Source: Halobacillus amylolyticus (GTDB taxonomy: Bacteria > Bacillota > Bacilli > Bacillales > Halobacillaceae). Taken from it: 64,000 nucleotides of DNA. How positions within the stretch are numbered: position 1 is the stretch's first letter; every line of letters begins with the position of its first letter. The stretch is from contig NZ_CP095075.1 in NCBI RefSeq assembly GCF_022921115.1, forward strand, positions 2,678,001-2,742,000, given 5' to 3'. Position numbers and translations under genes: made by a program. Of this stretch, positions 17,395 through 32,306 are shown in pieces. The notes under the pieces were generated by a model, which worked only from the letters and a program-made list of their open reading frames with translations, made no database searches and was not told the DNA's origin.

Positions 17395-18036
17395 ATGGGG
17401 CAACTACCTTTCATTGCTGTTGAAGGGCCCATTGGGGTCGGTAAGACGTCTCTGTCTAAAAAACTTGCTTCCCAATTTGATTTTCATTTATTAAAGGAAA
17501 TCGTTGAGGAGAATCCATTTTTAGGCAAGTTTTACGCTAATATTGAAGAATGGAGCTTCCAAACGGAGATGTTCTTCCTCTGCAATCGTTTCAAGCAGCT
17601 TGAAGAAATTGAGGGAGATTATTTACAGCTTGGAAAGCCTGTTATAGCTGATTATCATGTTGCTAAAAATATGATTTTTGCTCGTCGCACATTAAAAGAA
17701 GACCATTTTAATAAGTACTCACAAATTTTTAATATATTAACAAATGATATGCCAAAGCCCAATATGGTTGTCTACTTACATGCTAGCCTGGATACATTGC
17801 TTGAGCGGATCCGCATGCGTAATCGTGACGTAGAGGCAAATATTCAAGCTTCTTACCTACAGCAGCTATCACAGGATTACGAAGATTTCATGAATCATTT
17901 TGAAGCATCACATCCAGATATTCCTGTGATCCGCTTGAATGGAGATCAACTCGATTTTGTGAAACATCAAGATGACTTACGATATATTGTTAACCAGGTT
18001 CAGCATCACATGAATAAAGGAGAAGTAATCAAATGA
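17395..18036 (+). CDS. dgk: Deoxyguanosine kinase Dgk
   Basis: A 213-residue deoxynucleoside kinase that phosphorylates deoxyguanosine in purine salvage. The P-loop GPIGVGKTS lies near residue 11, followed by the substrate glutamate in EIVEENPFLGKFY, the DRS-equivalent ADYHVAKN, and the LID arginines in RIRMRNRD. Sequence and gene order (dgk-dck next to tRNA-Ser and serS) match B. subtilis. ATG 17395 follows AAGGAGGAG; the open frame upstream lacks support. The last 4 bases overlap dck. Confidence 0.93.
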   Translation: MGQLPFIAVEGPIGVGKTSLSKKLASQFDFHLLKEIVEENPFLGKFYANIEEWSFQTEMFFLCNRFKQLEEIEGDYLQLGKPVIADYHVAKNMIFARRTLKEDHFNKYSQIFNILTNDMPKPNMVVYLHASLDTLLERIRMRNRDVEANIQASYLQQLSQDYEDFMNHFEASHPDIPVIRLNGDQLDFVKHQDDLRYIVNQVQHHMNKGEVIK

Positions 18037-18716
18037 ATGCACGCGAACGCTATGGAATTCCACACGACAGTGTAATAACGATTGCGGGAACAGTCGGAGT
18101 CGGGAAGTCTACAATGACCAATGCTTTGGCCGAATCACTTAATTTCCGTACCTCTTTTGAAAAAGTAGATAAAAATCCATACCTTGACAAATTCTATCAT
18201 GATTTTGAGCGATGGAGTTTCCATTTACAAATTTACTTTCTTGCTGAACGATTTAAAGAACAAAAGAAAATTTTCGAATATGGTGGGGGCTTCGTTCAAG
18301 ACCGTTCAATTTATGAGGATACAGGCATCTTTGCTCGGATGCATTACGAAAAAGGAACGATGTCAGAAACGGATTATGAAACCTACACGAACCTGTTTGA
18401 TGCGATGGTCATGACACCATACTTTCCACATCCTGACCTGCTCATTTACCTTGAGGGATCGTTTGACGACATTATTACTCGTATTAAAGATCGCGGACGT
18501 CCAATGGAACAGCAGACACCAATCGAATATTGGGAGGAAATGTTTAAGCGGTATGAGAATTGGATCGATAATTTCAACTCCTGCCCTGTTTTGCGTTTAA
18601 ACATCGCTGATTATGACCTTCTTAACGATCTTTCAAGTGTCGAACCAGTCTTAGAGAAAATCGGCCATTTTATTCACCAATCACGTAAATGGCGTTCGAG
18701 TCACCTACTCACATAA
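18033..18716 (+). CDS. dck: Deoxyadenosine/deoxycytidine kinase Dck
   Basis: A 227-residue kinase of the same fold as Dgk, phosphorylating dCyd/dAdo. P-loop GTVGVGKST at about residue 19, FEKVDKNPYLDKFY with the base-site glutamate, QDRSIYEDTGIFA (DRS motif) and the LID RIKDRGRPME. ATGA overlap with dgk implies translational coupling. A strong terminator follows. Confidence 0.94.
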   Translation: MNARERYGIPHDSVITIAGTVGVGKSTMTNALAESLNFRTSFEKVDKNPYLDKFYHDFERWSFHLQIYFLAERFKEQKKIFEYGGGFVQDRSIYEDTGIFARMHYEKGTMSETDYETYTNLFDAMVMTPYFPHPDLLIYLEGSFDDIITRIKDRGRPMEQQTPIEYWEEMFKRYENWIDNFNSCPVLRLNIADYDLLNDLSSVEPVLEKIGHFIHQSRKWRSSHLLT

Positions 18717-18726
18717 GATAATGGGA

Positions 18727-18760
18727 AACCCCAGAGGGCTCATAGTTCTCTGGGGTTTTT
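18727..18760 (+). terminator. Intrinsic terminator after dck
   Basis: AACCCCAGAG...CTCTGGGGTTTTT. Confidence 0.9.
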
Positions 18761-18782
18761 ATGAAATAGGAGAACACAAGAA

Positions 18783-18815
18783 AAAACACTAGGAAGAGCG
18801 TCTCCCTAGTGTTTT
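18783..18815. terminator. Second hairpin, bidirectional terminator
   Basis: AAAACACTAGG...CCTAGTGTTTT between dck and tRNA-Ser; could terminate from either side. Confidence 0.65.
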
Positions 18816-18823
18816 AAACAATA

Positions 18824-18852
18824 AAAAATCGTTACACTAGGTAACGATTTTT
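18824..18852 (-). terminator. Terminator downstream of tRNA-Ser
   Basis: AAAATCGTTAC-ACTAG-GTAACGATTTT, with a T run on the minus strand about 50 bases beyond the tRNA 3' end. Confidence 0.75.
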
Positions 18853-18899
18853 GTTCTATTAATCTCCAATATTTATGCGCTATTGTTGATATAAAATGG

Positions 18900-18989
18900 C
18901 GGAGGAGGAGGGATTCGAACCCCCGCGGGCCGTGAAGCCCCTGTCGGTTTTCAAGACCGATCCCTTCAGCCGGACTTGGGTACTCCTCC
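18900..18989 (-). tRNA. tRNA-Ser (anticodon UGA)
   Basis: Minus-strand cloverleaf with a long variable arm, as in class II tRNAs: acceptor GGAGGAG/CTCCTCC, discriminator G, anticodon loop CTTGAAA with TGA, T-arm GGGGG-TTCGAAT-CCCTC. Located beside serS as in B. subtilis. Confidence 0.95.
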
Positions 18990-19099
18990 GTGTGACCGAC
19001 AATAAATACTATATCATGCTTGTCCTTACTCGTCAATAAAATCAAGAAATTTTTTTGTGATTAAAAATAGAAGCTGCGAGAAACACAGCTTCTTCCCAT

Positions 19100-20650
<1,551 letters not shown>

Positions 20651-20671
20651 GCGTTTCATATAAAAAGTTTA

Positions 20672-20693
20672 TTGAAAGGCTATTACCTTTCAA
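20672..20693 (-). terminator. Likely terminator after pdxT
   Basis: TTGAAAGG...CCTTTCAA followed by an A/T tract and TTTTT on minus. Confidence 0.5.
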
Positions 20694-20714
20694 ATAAGAA
20701 TAGCGGATTGTACT

Positions 20715-21305
20715 TTAAGATGCAAGTGATTTTTTAGATTCTTCCACCATTTTTACAAAATGTGCTGTTATACGATGGTCATCAGTCAGTTCAGGATGGA
20801 AAGAACATGCTAAATAGTGACCTTGTTGGGCAGCCACAATGTGTCCATCATAGGTGGATAGCACTGTCGCACCTTCCCCGACACCTTCAATATAGGGTGC
20901 GCGGATAAAGACAGCGTTATACCCTTCGGCAACACCCTCGATCATTAGCTCCGCTTCAAAGCTTTCTCGTTGGCGCCCAAAGGCATTGCGGCGGACGCGA
21001 ATATCCATTAATCCTAAGTGAACATCATAGGAACCATCGATTTCGCTCGCAAGCAGAATCAATCCTGCACATGTGCCGAAAATCGGCTTTCCTAGTTTTC
21101 CGAATTGCCTGATCGGTTCAAGAAAATCATATTTATCAATCAAGCGTCTTATCGTTGTACTTTCACCGCCAGGGATGATTAACCCATCAATTTCTTCAAG
21201 CTGCTCCTTCTTCTTCACGACAACGGCTGTTGCACCGGAAGCTTCAACAGACCGGACATGTTCTCGAAAGGCACCTTGAAGTCCTAATACGCCAATTGTA
21301 GTCAT
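20715..21305 (-). CDS. pdxT: Pyridoxal 5'-phosphate synthase glutaminase subunit PdxT
   Basis: A 196-residue class I glutaminase that releases ammonia for Pdx[13 protein letters not shown] at the N-terminus, [10 protein letters not shown], the nucleophile cysteine in [10 protein letters not shown] at about residue 79, and the His-Glu pair in SFHPELT near residue 170 are all present. The gene follows pdxS by 18 bases; together they make the 12+12 PdxS/PdxT complex of the DXP-independent vitamin B6 pathway. Confidence 0.96.
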   Translation of the reverse strand: MTTIGVLGLQGAFREHVRSVEASGATAVVVKKKEQLEEIDGLIIPGGESTTIRRLIDKYDFLEPIRQFGKLGKPIFGTCAGLILLASEIDGSYDVHLGLMDIRVRRNAFGRQRESFEAELMIEGVAEGYNAVFIRAPYIEGVGEGATVLSTYDGHIVAAQQGHYLACSFHPELTDDHRITAHFVKMVEESKKSLAS

Positions 21306-21323
21306 GATGTCGATCTCCCTTTC

Positions 21324-22208
21324 TTATTGGCTGCGATCTGCCATACGCTGTTCTGGAGTAAGGGTGGACATTTCCATCCCTTTCATTGCTGTACCAAGGC
21401 CTTTAGATAATTCACCGATTAATTTGTAATCATCATAATGTGTTGTAGCTTCAACAATGGCACGAGCAAATTTTTCCGGGTTATTGGATTTGAAGATTCC
21501 TGATCCTACAAATACTCCATCAGCGCCTAGTTGCATCATAAGAGAGGCATCGGCTGGGGTAGCGATACCGCCCGCTGCAAAGTTTACGACAGGTAAACGT
21601 CCAGCTTCACGGATTTCTAATAGTAGATCAAATGGCGCCCCATTCTCTTTGGCATAAACCATCACTTCATCATCAGACATCCCGCGAAGATGGCGGATTT
21701 GCGATTGAACTTGGCGCATATGGCTGACAGCCTCGACAATGTTTCCTGTACCTGGCTCACCTTTCGTACGAAGCATAGATGCTCCTTCACGAATACGGCG
21801 TGTTGCTTCGCCAAGGTTACGGCAGCCACAAACAAATGGCACCGTGTACTCATCCTTTTTAATGTGGTAAATGTCATCAGCAGGTGTTAAGACTTCACTC
21901 TCGTCAATGTAATCCACACCCATTGCTTCAAGAACACGTGCTTCCGTAATGTGGCCAATGCGTGCCTTCGCCATAACTGGAATAGATACGGCGTTCATTA
22001 CTTCTTCAGTGATTGTTGGATCTGCCATACGTGCCACACCGCCTGCAGCACGAATATCAGCTGGAACACGTTCTAGAGCCATAACGGCTACAGCCCCTGC
22101 TTCTTCTGCAATTTTAGCTTGTTCTGCATTGACAACGTCCATGATGACGCCGCCTTTTTGCATTTCTGCCATTCCTCGTTTTACGCGGTCAGTACCTGTT
22201 TGTGACAT
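21324..22208 (-). CDS. pdxS: Pyridoxal 5'-phosphate synthase subunit PdxS
   Basis: The 294-residue PdxS builds PLP from ribose 5-phosphate, glyceraldehyde 3-phosphate and ammonia. [41 protein letters not shown], the active-site lysine in VMAKARIGH, the second lysine region [12 protein letters not shown], and [11 protein letters not shown] are strictly family-type. The ATG follows GGGAGG. First gene of pdxST. Confidence 0.97.
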   Translation of the reverse strand: MSQTGTDRVKRGMAEMQKGGVIMDVVNAEQAKIAEEAGAVAVMALERVPADIRAAGGVARMADPTITEEVMNAVSIPVMAKARIGHITEARVLEAMGVDYIDESEVLTPADDIYHIKKDEYTVPFVCGCRNLGEATRRIREGASMLRTKGEPGTGNIVEAVSHMRQVQSQIRHLRGMSDDEVMVYAKENGAPFDLLLEIREAGRLPVVNFAAGGIATPADASLMMQLGADGVFVGSGIFKSNNPEKFARAIVEATTHYDDYKLIGELSKGLGTAMKGMEMSTLTPEQRMADRSQ

Positions 22209-22324
22209 GATTATTCCTCCCTGTTTGATCTGTATAAATTGTCGACCATGAATCTCCTATAATCTCGATTCCTGCCTACTATTGTAACGTATTGCGGTAA
22301 TAAATCCTACTATATAAATTGGAA

Positions 22325-23671
22325 TTAGAACCAGCCCTTCACCATATCCACGGCACTAGTGAATATATCGCTGAAGAAATTACCAACACCACCTACCATC
22401 AACATAAACCAATTTGATTTTTCAACAGCAGAGGTCGTAACAAGATCAACTGTTGTTTTTTGAGTTTCCCCAGTTACTAAGTTTTTATAGGTGCCTTCGC
22501 CATTATAAACGAGTTCAACCGTCCCAATTTTCTCTCCCTTTTTAATAGGGGCAGTTAAGTTTCCATCTTTATCTAAGTGCTTCTCGGAGATATTGTATTT
22601 CACTTCATACATATCTTCTTCGCCATTTTTCACCGGTGTTGTAATAGCTTCAGCCGCTTCAATCCCGACGGTACCCTCTTTTCCTTTGGCTACAGGAACT
22701 TCTGATTCCCCTTCGATTTGATAGCCGGCAGGGAAGAGTTCTTTTAGTTCAAATTGCTTAAAGCCATAATCAAGCAGCTTTCGTGTTTCCTGAAATCTTG
22801 CTTCTATACTATCCGTTTTCATAACTACAGAAATCAGACGTTGACCGTCACGTTCTGCTGTAGCAGTAAAACAATAGCCTGCAAAGTCGGTAAATCCTGT
22901 TTTAAGACCTTCCATTCCTTCATAGCCAAAGGCTTCAAGGTACCCTGGCATATTTGGAAGCATCCAGTTCCAGTTTTTAATTTGCTGACCATCAAATTCA
23001 GTTGTTGTAACACTGGAAAACTCAAGTGCCTCTGGATAATCATTCACAAGATGATATGCAAGCATGGCAGCTGAACGGGCTGATAACAAATTGGTCGCAT
23101 TTGGTTCAGTACCTTCTGGATAGTTTTCACCAAGGCTACTATTAGATAGTCCCGTTGAGTTTACAAATTGGTAATCAGACAGACCTAGTTCGGCTGCTTT
23201 TTCATTCATCATTTTTACAAATGCGCCCTCTGAACCGGCTATCAATTCTGCTAATGCAATAGTCGTTGCATTATCTGAGTTAATCGCCATCGCTTCATAA
23301 AGTTCACGGACTGTATAGTCTTGATTCTGTGTCAATCCTACACCTGAAAAGGATGGATCTGCGGATATACTATATGGATAATCACTTATTTGAGTTGTTG
23401 TATCCCAGCTAATTTCTCCTTTTTCAATAGCCTCAAGGACGAGGTATTCTGTCATCATCTTGGTCATACTAGCTGGAGGCAAAGTTAAATCGGCCTCTTT
23501 TTCAAATAAAATCTTTCCTGTTTCTGCATCTACTAAAATAGCTGACTCTGCTTCCACTTCAACTGTGGCTGCGTATGTAAGCTCAGGGTTTCCAAAAATC
23601 ATCAACACACTTAAAACAAGAGCCAATCCCACGGCCAATGATGCTTGCAATCTTTGTTTCAACTCTCTCAA
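22325..23671 (-). CDS. dacA: D-alanyl-D-alanine carboxypeptidase DacA (PBP5)
   Basis: A 448-residue penicillin-binding protein 5 homologue trimming the terminal D-Ala of peptidoglycan. Signal peptide about residues 1-34 (cleavage after TYAA), serine active site SMTK, SDN motif (INSDNA) and KTG (GLKTGFTD), followed by a beta-rich domain and a C-terminal amphipathic helix (NFFSDIFTSAVDMVKGWF) that anchors it to the outer membrane face. Lies between pdxS and guaB as in B. subtilis. Confidence 0.95.
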   Translation of the reverse strand: MRELKQRLQASLAVGLALVLSVLMIFGNPELTYAATVEVEAESAILVDAETGKILFEKEADLTLPPASMTKMMTEYLVLEAIEKGEISWDTTTQISDYPYSISADPSFSGVGLTQNQDYTVRELYEAMAINSDNATTIALAELIAGSEGAFVKMMNEKAAELGLSDYQFVNSTGLSNSSLGENYPEGTEPNATNLLSARSAAMLAYHLVNDYPEALEFSSVTTTEFDGQQIKNWNWMLPNMPGYLEAFGYEGMEGLKTGFTDFAGYCFTATAERDGQRLISVVMKTDSIEARFQETRKLLDYGFKQFELKELFPAGYQIEGESEVPVAKGKEGTVGIEAAEAITTPVKNGEEDMYEVKYNISEKHLDKDGNLTAPIKKGEKIGTVELVYNGEGTYKNLVTGETQKTTVDLVTTSAVEKSNWFMLMVGGVGNFFSDIFTSAVDMVKGWF

Positions 23672-23727
23672 CCTCCACGAATAATTTATGCATCTTTGTT
23701 ATTCTATCACATGGGCATATAAAAAAA

Positions 23728-23751
23728 TAGACAGGGAAAAGTCCCTGTCTA
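23728..23751 (-). terminator. Intrinsic terminator after guaB
   Basis: TAGACAGGGA...TCCCTGTCTA with a T-rich tail on minus; lies just after the corrected guaB stop at 23768. Confidence 0.75.
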
Positions 23752-25308
<1,557 letters not shown>

Positions 25309-25425
25309 CTAAACTACCACGGAACTTAGAATTTCTTATTGTTATTTACAATACGACAATGATTGAGCTTTTTCAAGGATAAAAATATGGCACTTATCCC
25401 TGTTATAAAAGGAAGGAGTCGAGTT

Positions 25426-26138
25426 ATGACAGATAGCCGATCAACGTGGCTCACCTATTTACAAGTCACTTCACATACAAGACCATTTTTATTAAAATGC
25501 TATGACCGAATTGACAGTAAAAAAGCGAAAGAACACGCTTATCATAATGCTGAACGTTTTATATATGAGGTCAAACTAGGAGAAGAATACTTATCCGCCG
25601 CTGCCTCCACACCGCTAAGTGTTCAGCCATTGCTCTATTATTATGGCATGACTCATTACTTGAAAAGCTGCCTTCTAACCGTAGATCCAGGGTATCCTGC
25701 TACAGCGAAAGTACTTGCTCACGGTCTTTCTACACGAAAAAGGAAAAAGATGCACTATCGTTTTTTAGAGGATGATGTACGCATTCAGCCAAATGGACTT
25801 TTCCCATATGCGGCTAAGCATCTGTTTCACCAGACAATTGATCAAAATAAACTGTCAATGGATGAATTGTTGCGACCTCTCCTATTTATGGAACCTATTT
25901 ACTCATGTAAGGGGAAAGAGGCTTTTCCGGCAAAACTGCCTGAATTACTTGCCCATTTCGCTATTTTATATAATCTGAGTATGCTTGTTCGATATGAAGG
26001 AGAGTGGTGGGGGAGATGGAACAGCTAAGAGACCGTGAAGATTATGTGTTTATTGTCCACTTCCTGCAATCCCTCCCCGGACACATCCCAGCATTAGTGT
26101 CTGGGTGGTTGAAAGATCAGTTTGTAAGCCTTCATTAA
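25426..26138 (+). CDS. yaaC: YaaC-like protein, frameshifted near its 3' end in this sequence
   Basis: Its place beside guaB and motifs VQPLLYYYGMTHYLK, RFLEDDVRIQPNGLF and LPELLAHFAILYNLSMLVRYEGEWW identify the YaaC family, whose function is unknown. The frame stops at 26028 because the G run at 26009-26013 has five bases; a sixth restores EMEQLRDRED and on to stop 26138. Even then it is about 237 residues, shorter than the roughly 315 I recall for B. subtilis YaaC, with a middle stretch missing between LLFMEPIYS and KLPELL. ATG 25426 has GGAAGGAG. Confidence 0.75.
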
Positions 26139-26160
26139 CTGAACAAATTGACCCTGGAGT

Positions 26161-27264
26161 TTAATCAAAAACTTCTTCAATATGAATATCGGGATTATCT
26201 TTTAAATGAATGATTTCTCCGTCTTCTAGGAATCTGATCATTGGTCGTGTAGGATCTGACGGTTCAACAAAGATGATCTCTGCAAGCTGGTTATTCGTTA
26301 GTCTTACTTTCGTTCCTGTCGAATAATTTGTCATTTCTTTAACAAGAACTTGAATCACTTGATGATCGTATCTTCCAAATTGCTCTTTTAGTACAGCCTC
26401 GAGTACCTTAAAAGGAGACTGTTTCTTACGATAGATTCTTTCAGATGTCATAGCATGATACATATCACTAACAGCGATGATCTGGCTAAAAAGGTGGATT
26501 TTATCCTGCTTCAATCCCAAAGGGTAGCCGCTTCCATCCAATCGTTCATGATGCTGAAGAATGGCGAGCTTCGCTTGATTATTTAAAGAGGGTATGCTCT
26601 CCACTAAACGATAGGAATAAGTAGGGTGTTTTTTCACCTCTTCATACTCTTGTTGACTTAACGGACCTTCTTTCTTACTAATCGTTTCTTCAATCCGTGC
26701 CATCCCACAATCGCTTAACAATCCTGCTAACCCTACTTGAAGCCATTCTCCTTGTGTATAACCGAGCCTAGCAGCAAGAAACCCTGAAATGAGGCCCATC
26801 GCTACACAATGATGTTCATTGTAGTCCGCTTCAGTAGAGTAATGGTGTAACAGGAATACATCATGCCTGCCTTTCAAGGCTCTTTTTAAAAGTGGAATAA
26901 AGACACGCCGGATTTCCATCATATCGACGGCTCTGCCTCTTTGCCAGAGGGAAATCCACTGTTTATACTGTTTCACTACCCCTAGGTATTGATCCCGGAA
27001 ATTGCTGGTCCCGCTCTGTGCTGTATCTCTGTTGTGAGCTTCAGGTGGGCTAGGGTGTCCCTCGGATTGTTGTTTAGGCAGGTAAGGAGAACCATTTGAA
27101 AGTTTTGGCCCTACTTCGATGGACTGAACGTTAAACTTATGCAATATTTTGATATGTAGAGGGTTAATCACTGTATTTTTTGGAATAATCGGCCGTTTCG
27201 TTTTACCCATGATATCTTGAAGGACAATACACCCTTGTATTAATTGGGAAGGATGTACATGCAT
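26161..27264 (-). CDS. HD-GYP-like domain protein with altered HD motif
   Basis: A 367-residue cytoplasmic protein. The C-terminal half follows the HD-GYP fold of c-di-GMP phosphodiesterases: NEHHCVAMG, HHERLDGSGYP at about 240, AVSDMYHAMTSERIYR. However the diagnostic HD dyad reads LLSDCGM (about residues 182-188), so the metal-ligand histidine is a serine; enzymatic activity is doubtful. The N-terminal 100 residues have no recognised domain. Start ATG 27264 follows GAGGCG; a GTG six bases before is less likely. It lies between gyrA and yaaC, where B. subtilis carries rRNA genes. Confidence 0.82.
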   Translation of the reverse strand: MHVHPSQLIQGCIVLQDIMGKTKRPIIPKNTVINPLHIKILHKFNVQSIEVGPKLSNGSPYLPKQQSEGHPSPPEAHNRDTAQSGTSNFRDQYLGVVKQYKQWISLWQRGRAVDMMEIRRVFIPLLKRALKGRHDVFLLHHYSTEADYNEHHCVAMGLISGFLAARLGYTQGEWLQVGLAGLLSDCGMARIEETISKKEGPLSQQEYEEVKKHPTYSYRLVESIPSLNNQAKLAILQHHERLDGSGYPLGLKQDKIHLFSQIIAVSDMYHAMTSERIYRKKQSPFKVLEAVLKEQFGRYDHQVIQVLVKEMTNYSTGTKVRLTNNQLAEIIFVEPSDPTRPMIRFLEDGEIIHLKDNPDIHIEEVFD

Positions 27265-27292
27265 GTGCACCGCCTCTTTCTTATGTATATAA

Positions 27293-27330
27293 AAGAAAGC
27301 CGCACTGTCGCATGAACGACAGGCGACTCT
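27293..27330 (-). terminator. Intrinsic terminator after gyrA
   Basis: CCTGTCG...CGACAG stem with a TTTCTTTT tail on minus, between gyrA and the HD-GYP-like gene. Confidence 0.7.
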
Positions 27331-27352
27331 CTAAATTTGCCAATGAACTGGC

Positions 27353-29884
27353 TTATTCTTCAGAGGAATCGTCCTCTTGAACTTCTGTTGCCTGTTCTTG
27401 TTTACTTTCCGCCTCTTCTATAGCTTCTTCTATAATTTCTTCTTCTTCTTTTTCAGATTCGATACGAGCGACAGTCGCCACTTCTTCCTCTTCCTGAAGG
27501 CGAATCAACCGAACTCCTTGAGTGTTTCTTCCTGTCTCGCTAATGCTTTCTACTGGCATACGAATCAGGACACCACTCGCAGTTATGATCATCACATCTT
27601 CTTCACCAGTGACAGCCTTTGTTGCTACAACTTGACCGTTTTTCTCAGTTAAATTACACGTAATGATACCTTTACCACCACGGTTCGTAATTCGGTAATC
27701 GTCAGCAGGGGTTCGTTTACCAAATCCTCTATTGGTAACGGTCAAGACTTGCAGACTGTCATCAATAATTTCCATCGATACAACTTTGTCATCTTCACGA
27801 AGAGAGATTCCCTTCACCCCTGCAGCTGTCCGCCCCATCGAGCGAATTTGTCCCTCATTAAAACGAATTACATAGCCGTTTTGAGTACCAATCATAATAT
27901 CTTTGTCCCCGTTAGTGAGTCTAACAGAAATAAGTTCATCATCCTCACGTAGTCCAAGGGCGATTAAACCGCCGCGGCGTATATTCGCGAATTGGGATAT
28001 GCTCGTCCGCTTCGTAATTCCATTTCTTGTCGTGAAAATGAAATACCAATCGTCAACAAAATCTTCTACGGCAATTACCGCATTGATCCATTCATCACGC
28101 TCAATCTCAAGCATATTAATGATGGGAATCCCTTTGGCAGTACGACTGAACTCTGGCACTTCATACCCTTTTGCCTTATATACCTTGCCTTTATTTGAGA
28201 AAAACAACAGGGTGTTATGGGTTGAAGTTGATAGTAAATGTTCAACGAAATCCTCTTCATGTGTGCCCATACTTTGAACACCCCGTCCGCCTCGACGTTG
28301 TGAACGATAAGTACTTGCAGGTAGACGTTTCACATATCCTTGATGAGTTAATGTCACAATGACCGTTTCCTCAGGAATTAAATCTTCATCTTCAATAAAA
28401 TCTGTTCCACCTAACATGATTTCGGTACGACGTTCATCATTAAATCGTTCTTTCACTTCAAGAAGCTCTTCTCGGATAATTTCAAGAACTTTTTCTTCAT
28501 CGGCCAAAATTGCACGCAACTCAGCAATATGTTTAATAAGCCCTTGGTACTCCTCTTCAATTTTCTCTCGTTCAAGTCCTGTTAATCGTTGTAAGCGCAT
28601 ATCCAAAATAGCTTGGGATTGCTTTTCGGATAAGCCGAAACGCTCCATCAAACCCGTACGGGCAATGTCTGTCGTTTGTGATTCTCGTATGAGCTTAATG
28701 ACTTCATCTAAATGATCTAATGCGACACGCAACCCTTCTAAGATATGAGCACGGGCTTCTGCTTTACGCAGCTCGTAAGCCGTTCTGCGTCTAATCACGA
28801 CTTTTTGGTGTTCTAAATAATGTTCGAGGCATTGTTTTAAATTCAGAACCTTTGGATGTCCATCAACTAAAGCCAGCATATTTATTCCAAAAGTGGTCTG
28901 GAGGGCAGTCATTTTATATAAGTTATTAAGCAGTACGTTCGGGTTAGCATCACGACGTAATTCTACCACGACACGCATTCCATTACGGTCAGATTCATCA
29001 CGCAAGTCTGTTATACCATCTATCTTTTTATCCCTTGCCAGATCAGCAATCTTTTCTACTAGACGAGCCTTGTTTACTTGATAAGGGAGCTCTGTGACTA
29101 TAAGCCGGGGTTTACCATTGGCCTGCTCTTCGATGTCTACTTTTGCACGAATAGTAATTGAACCTTTCCCAGTTTCATAGGCTTTTCTAATCCCGCTTAA
29201 ACCGAGAATTTGTCCATGTGTTGGGAAGTCAGGTCCATAAATATATTCTTCCATCAATTCTTGTATTGTAATCTCAGGGTCTTTACTGAGTGCAAGCACG
29301 CCATCAATGACCTCACCAAGCTGATGGGGTGGAATATTTGTTGCCATACCCACCGCTATTCCCGATCCACCATTTACGAGCAAGTTCGGAAACCTTGCTG
29401 GCAAAACAACGGGCTCCTTTTCTGAGCCATCATAGTTATCCGTGTAATCTATTGTATCTTTGTTAATATCACGCAGAATCTCCATGGAAATCTTAGACAT
29501 ACGTGCTTCTGTATAACGCATCGCAGCAGCAGCATCACCGTCCACAGAACCAAAGTTACCGTGCCCATCTACAAGCATATTACGGTAGGCAAAATCTTGA
29601 GCCATACGTACCATTGTGTCATAGACCGCAGAGTCACCGTGCGGGTGGTACTTACCAATAACTTCACCTACAATACGCGCTGATTTCTTATAGGCTTTAT
29701 CTGAATGCATACCTAAATCATGCATCGCATATAAAATACGTCGGTGTACCGGCTTTAAACCATCACGTACATCAGGAAGAGCACGAGCAACAATAACACT
29801 CATCGCATAGTCAAGAAAGGACGTTCTCATTTCTTGACTAATATTTACTTCCTGTACGCGTGGGCGTTCGGGTTGATCAACCAT
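27353..29884 (-). CDS. gyrA: DNA gyrase subunit A
   Basis: The 843-residue breakage-reunion subunit. The quinolone-resistance region reads [20 protein letters not shown], with serine at the usual resistance position (wild type), and the catalytic tyrosine lies in AMRYTEARM. The C-terminal half holds the beta-pinwheel blades with the GyrA box QRRGGRG. An unusually acidic tail ([35 protein letters not shown]) ends it. Follows gyrB by 157 bases. Confidence 0.98.
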   Translation of the reverse strand: MVDQPERPRVQEVNISQEMRTSFLDYAMSVIVARALPDVRDGLKPVHRRILYAMHDLGMHSDKAYKKSARIVGEVIGKYHPHGDSAVYDTMVRMAQDFAYRNMLVDGHGNFGSVDGDAAAAMRYTEARMSKISMEILRDINKDTIDYTDNYDGSEKEPVVLPARFPNLLVNGGSGIAVGMATNIPPHQLGEVIDGVLALSKDPEITIQELMEEYIYGPDFPTHGQILGLSGIRKAYETGKGSITIRAKVDIEEQANGKPRLIVTELPYQVNKARLVEKIADLARDKKIDGITDLRDESDRNGMRVVVELRRDANPNVLLNNLYKMTALQTTFGINMLALVDGHPKVLNLKQCLEHYLEHQKVVIRRRTAYELRKAEARAHILEGLRVALDHLDEVIKLIRESQTTDIARTGLMERFGLSEKQSQAILDMRLQRLTGLEREKIEEEYQGLIKHIAELRAILADEEKVLEIIREELLEVKERFNDERRTEIMLGGTDFIEDEDLIPEETVIVTLTHQGYVKRLPASTYRSQRRGGRGVQSMGTHEEDFVEHLLSTSTHNTLLFFSNKGKVYKAKGYEVPEFSRTAKGIPIINMLEIERDEWINAVIAVEDFVDDWYFIFTTRNGITKRTSISQFANIRRGGLIALGLREDDELISVRLTNGDKDIMIGTQNGYVIRFNEGQIRSMGRTAAGVKGISLREDDKVVSMEIIDDSLQVLTVTNRGFGKRTPADDYRITNRGGKGIITCNLTEKNGQVVATKAVTGEEDVMIITASGVLIRMPVESISETGRNTQGVRLIRLQEEEEVATVARIESEKEEEEIIEEAIEEAESKQEQATEVQEDDSSEE

Positions 29885-30041
29885 TCTATTTACCTCCTAG
29901 TGACCTGCGAGGAAAAGAACGGCATAAAGCCGTTCTAATGTATTCCCATGAACAGGGGGTCATCTCATTTTCGCTTTGTGTCGAGCACAAGCATCCTTGC
30001 ACAAAAGTCGATTCCATCGTTCCAAAGCGCTAGCACTTCCC

Positions 30042-31973
<1,932 letters not shown>

Positions 31974-32012
31974 CTACATTTCTCAAGTGGTTTAGCAAAG
32001 CTTTAAACAATG

Positions 32013-32297
32013 CTACATTTCCTGTTCTTCCGTGAAGTCTTCTAATTTATTTAAAGTGGACATCATATTCGCCCGTTTTTTTAACGTATAAACAGAAAGA
32101 GGGCTAAAGTAGATGTACCCTTTCGTAATTACAATAGACTTCGCACTATCTTCTTCTGTTTCAACCACCTGTTTATTCTTTCTTTGGTTAAAAATCATTT
32201 CCTCGATAATAGAGGATGATGTCATTAAACTATAATCGATGATACTGATAACATCTTTTGATTGAATAACATGATCATCACCGATATGAATAAACAA
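32013..32297 (-). CDS. remB: Extracellular matrix regulator RemB (DUF370)
   Basis: A 94-residue DUF370 family protein. MFIHIGDDHVIQSKDVISIIDY opens the fold, and VVETEEDSAKSIVITKGYIYFSPLSVYTLKKR completes it. RemB is an activator of matrix genes in B. subtilis, working with RemA. TTG start with GAGGTGG. Lies between recF and gyrB as in B. subtilis (yaaB). Confidence 0.93.
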   Translation of the reverse strand: MFIHIGDDHVIQSKDVISIIDYSLMTSSSIIEEMIFNQRKNKQVVETEEDSAKSIVITKGYIYFSPLSVYTLKKRANMMSTLNKLEDFTEEQEM

Positions 32298-32306
32298 TTT
32301 GCCACC

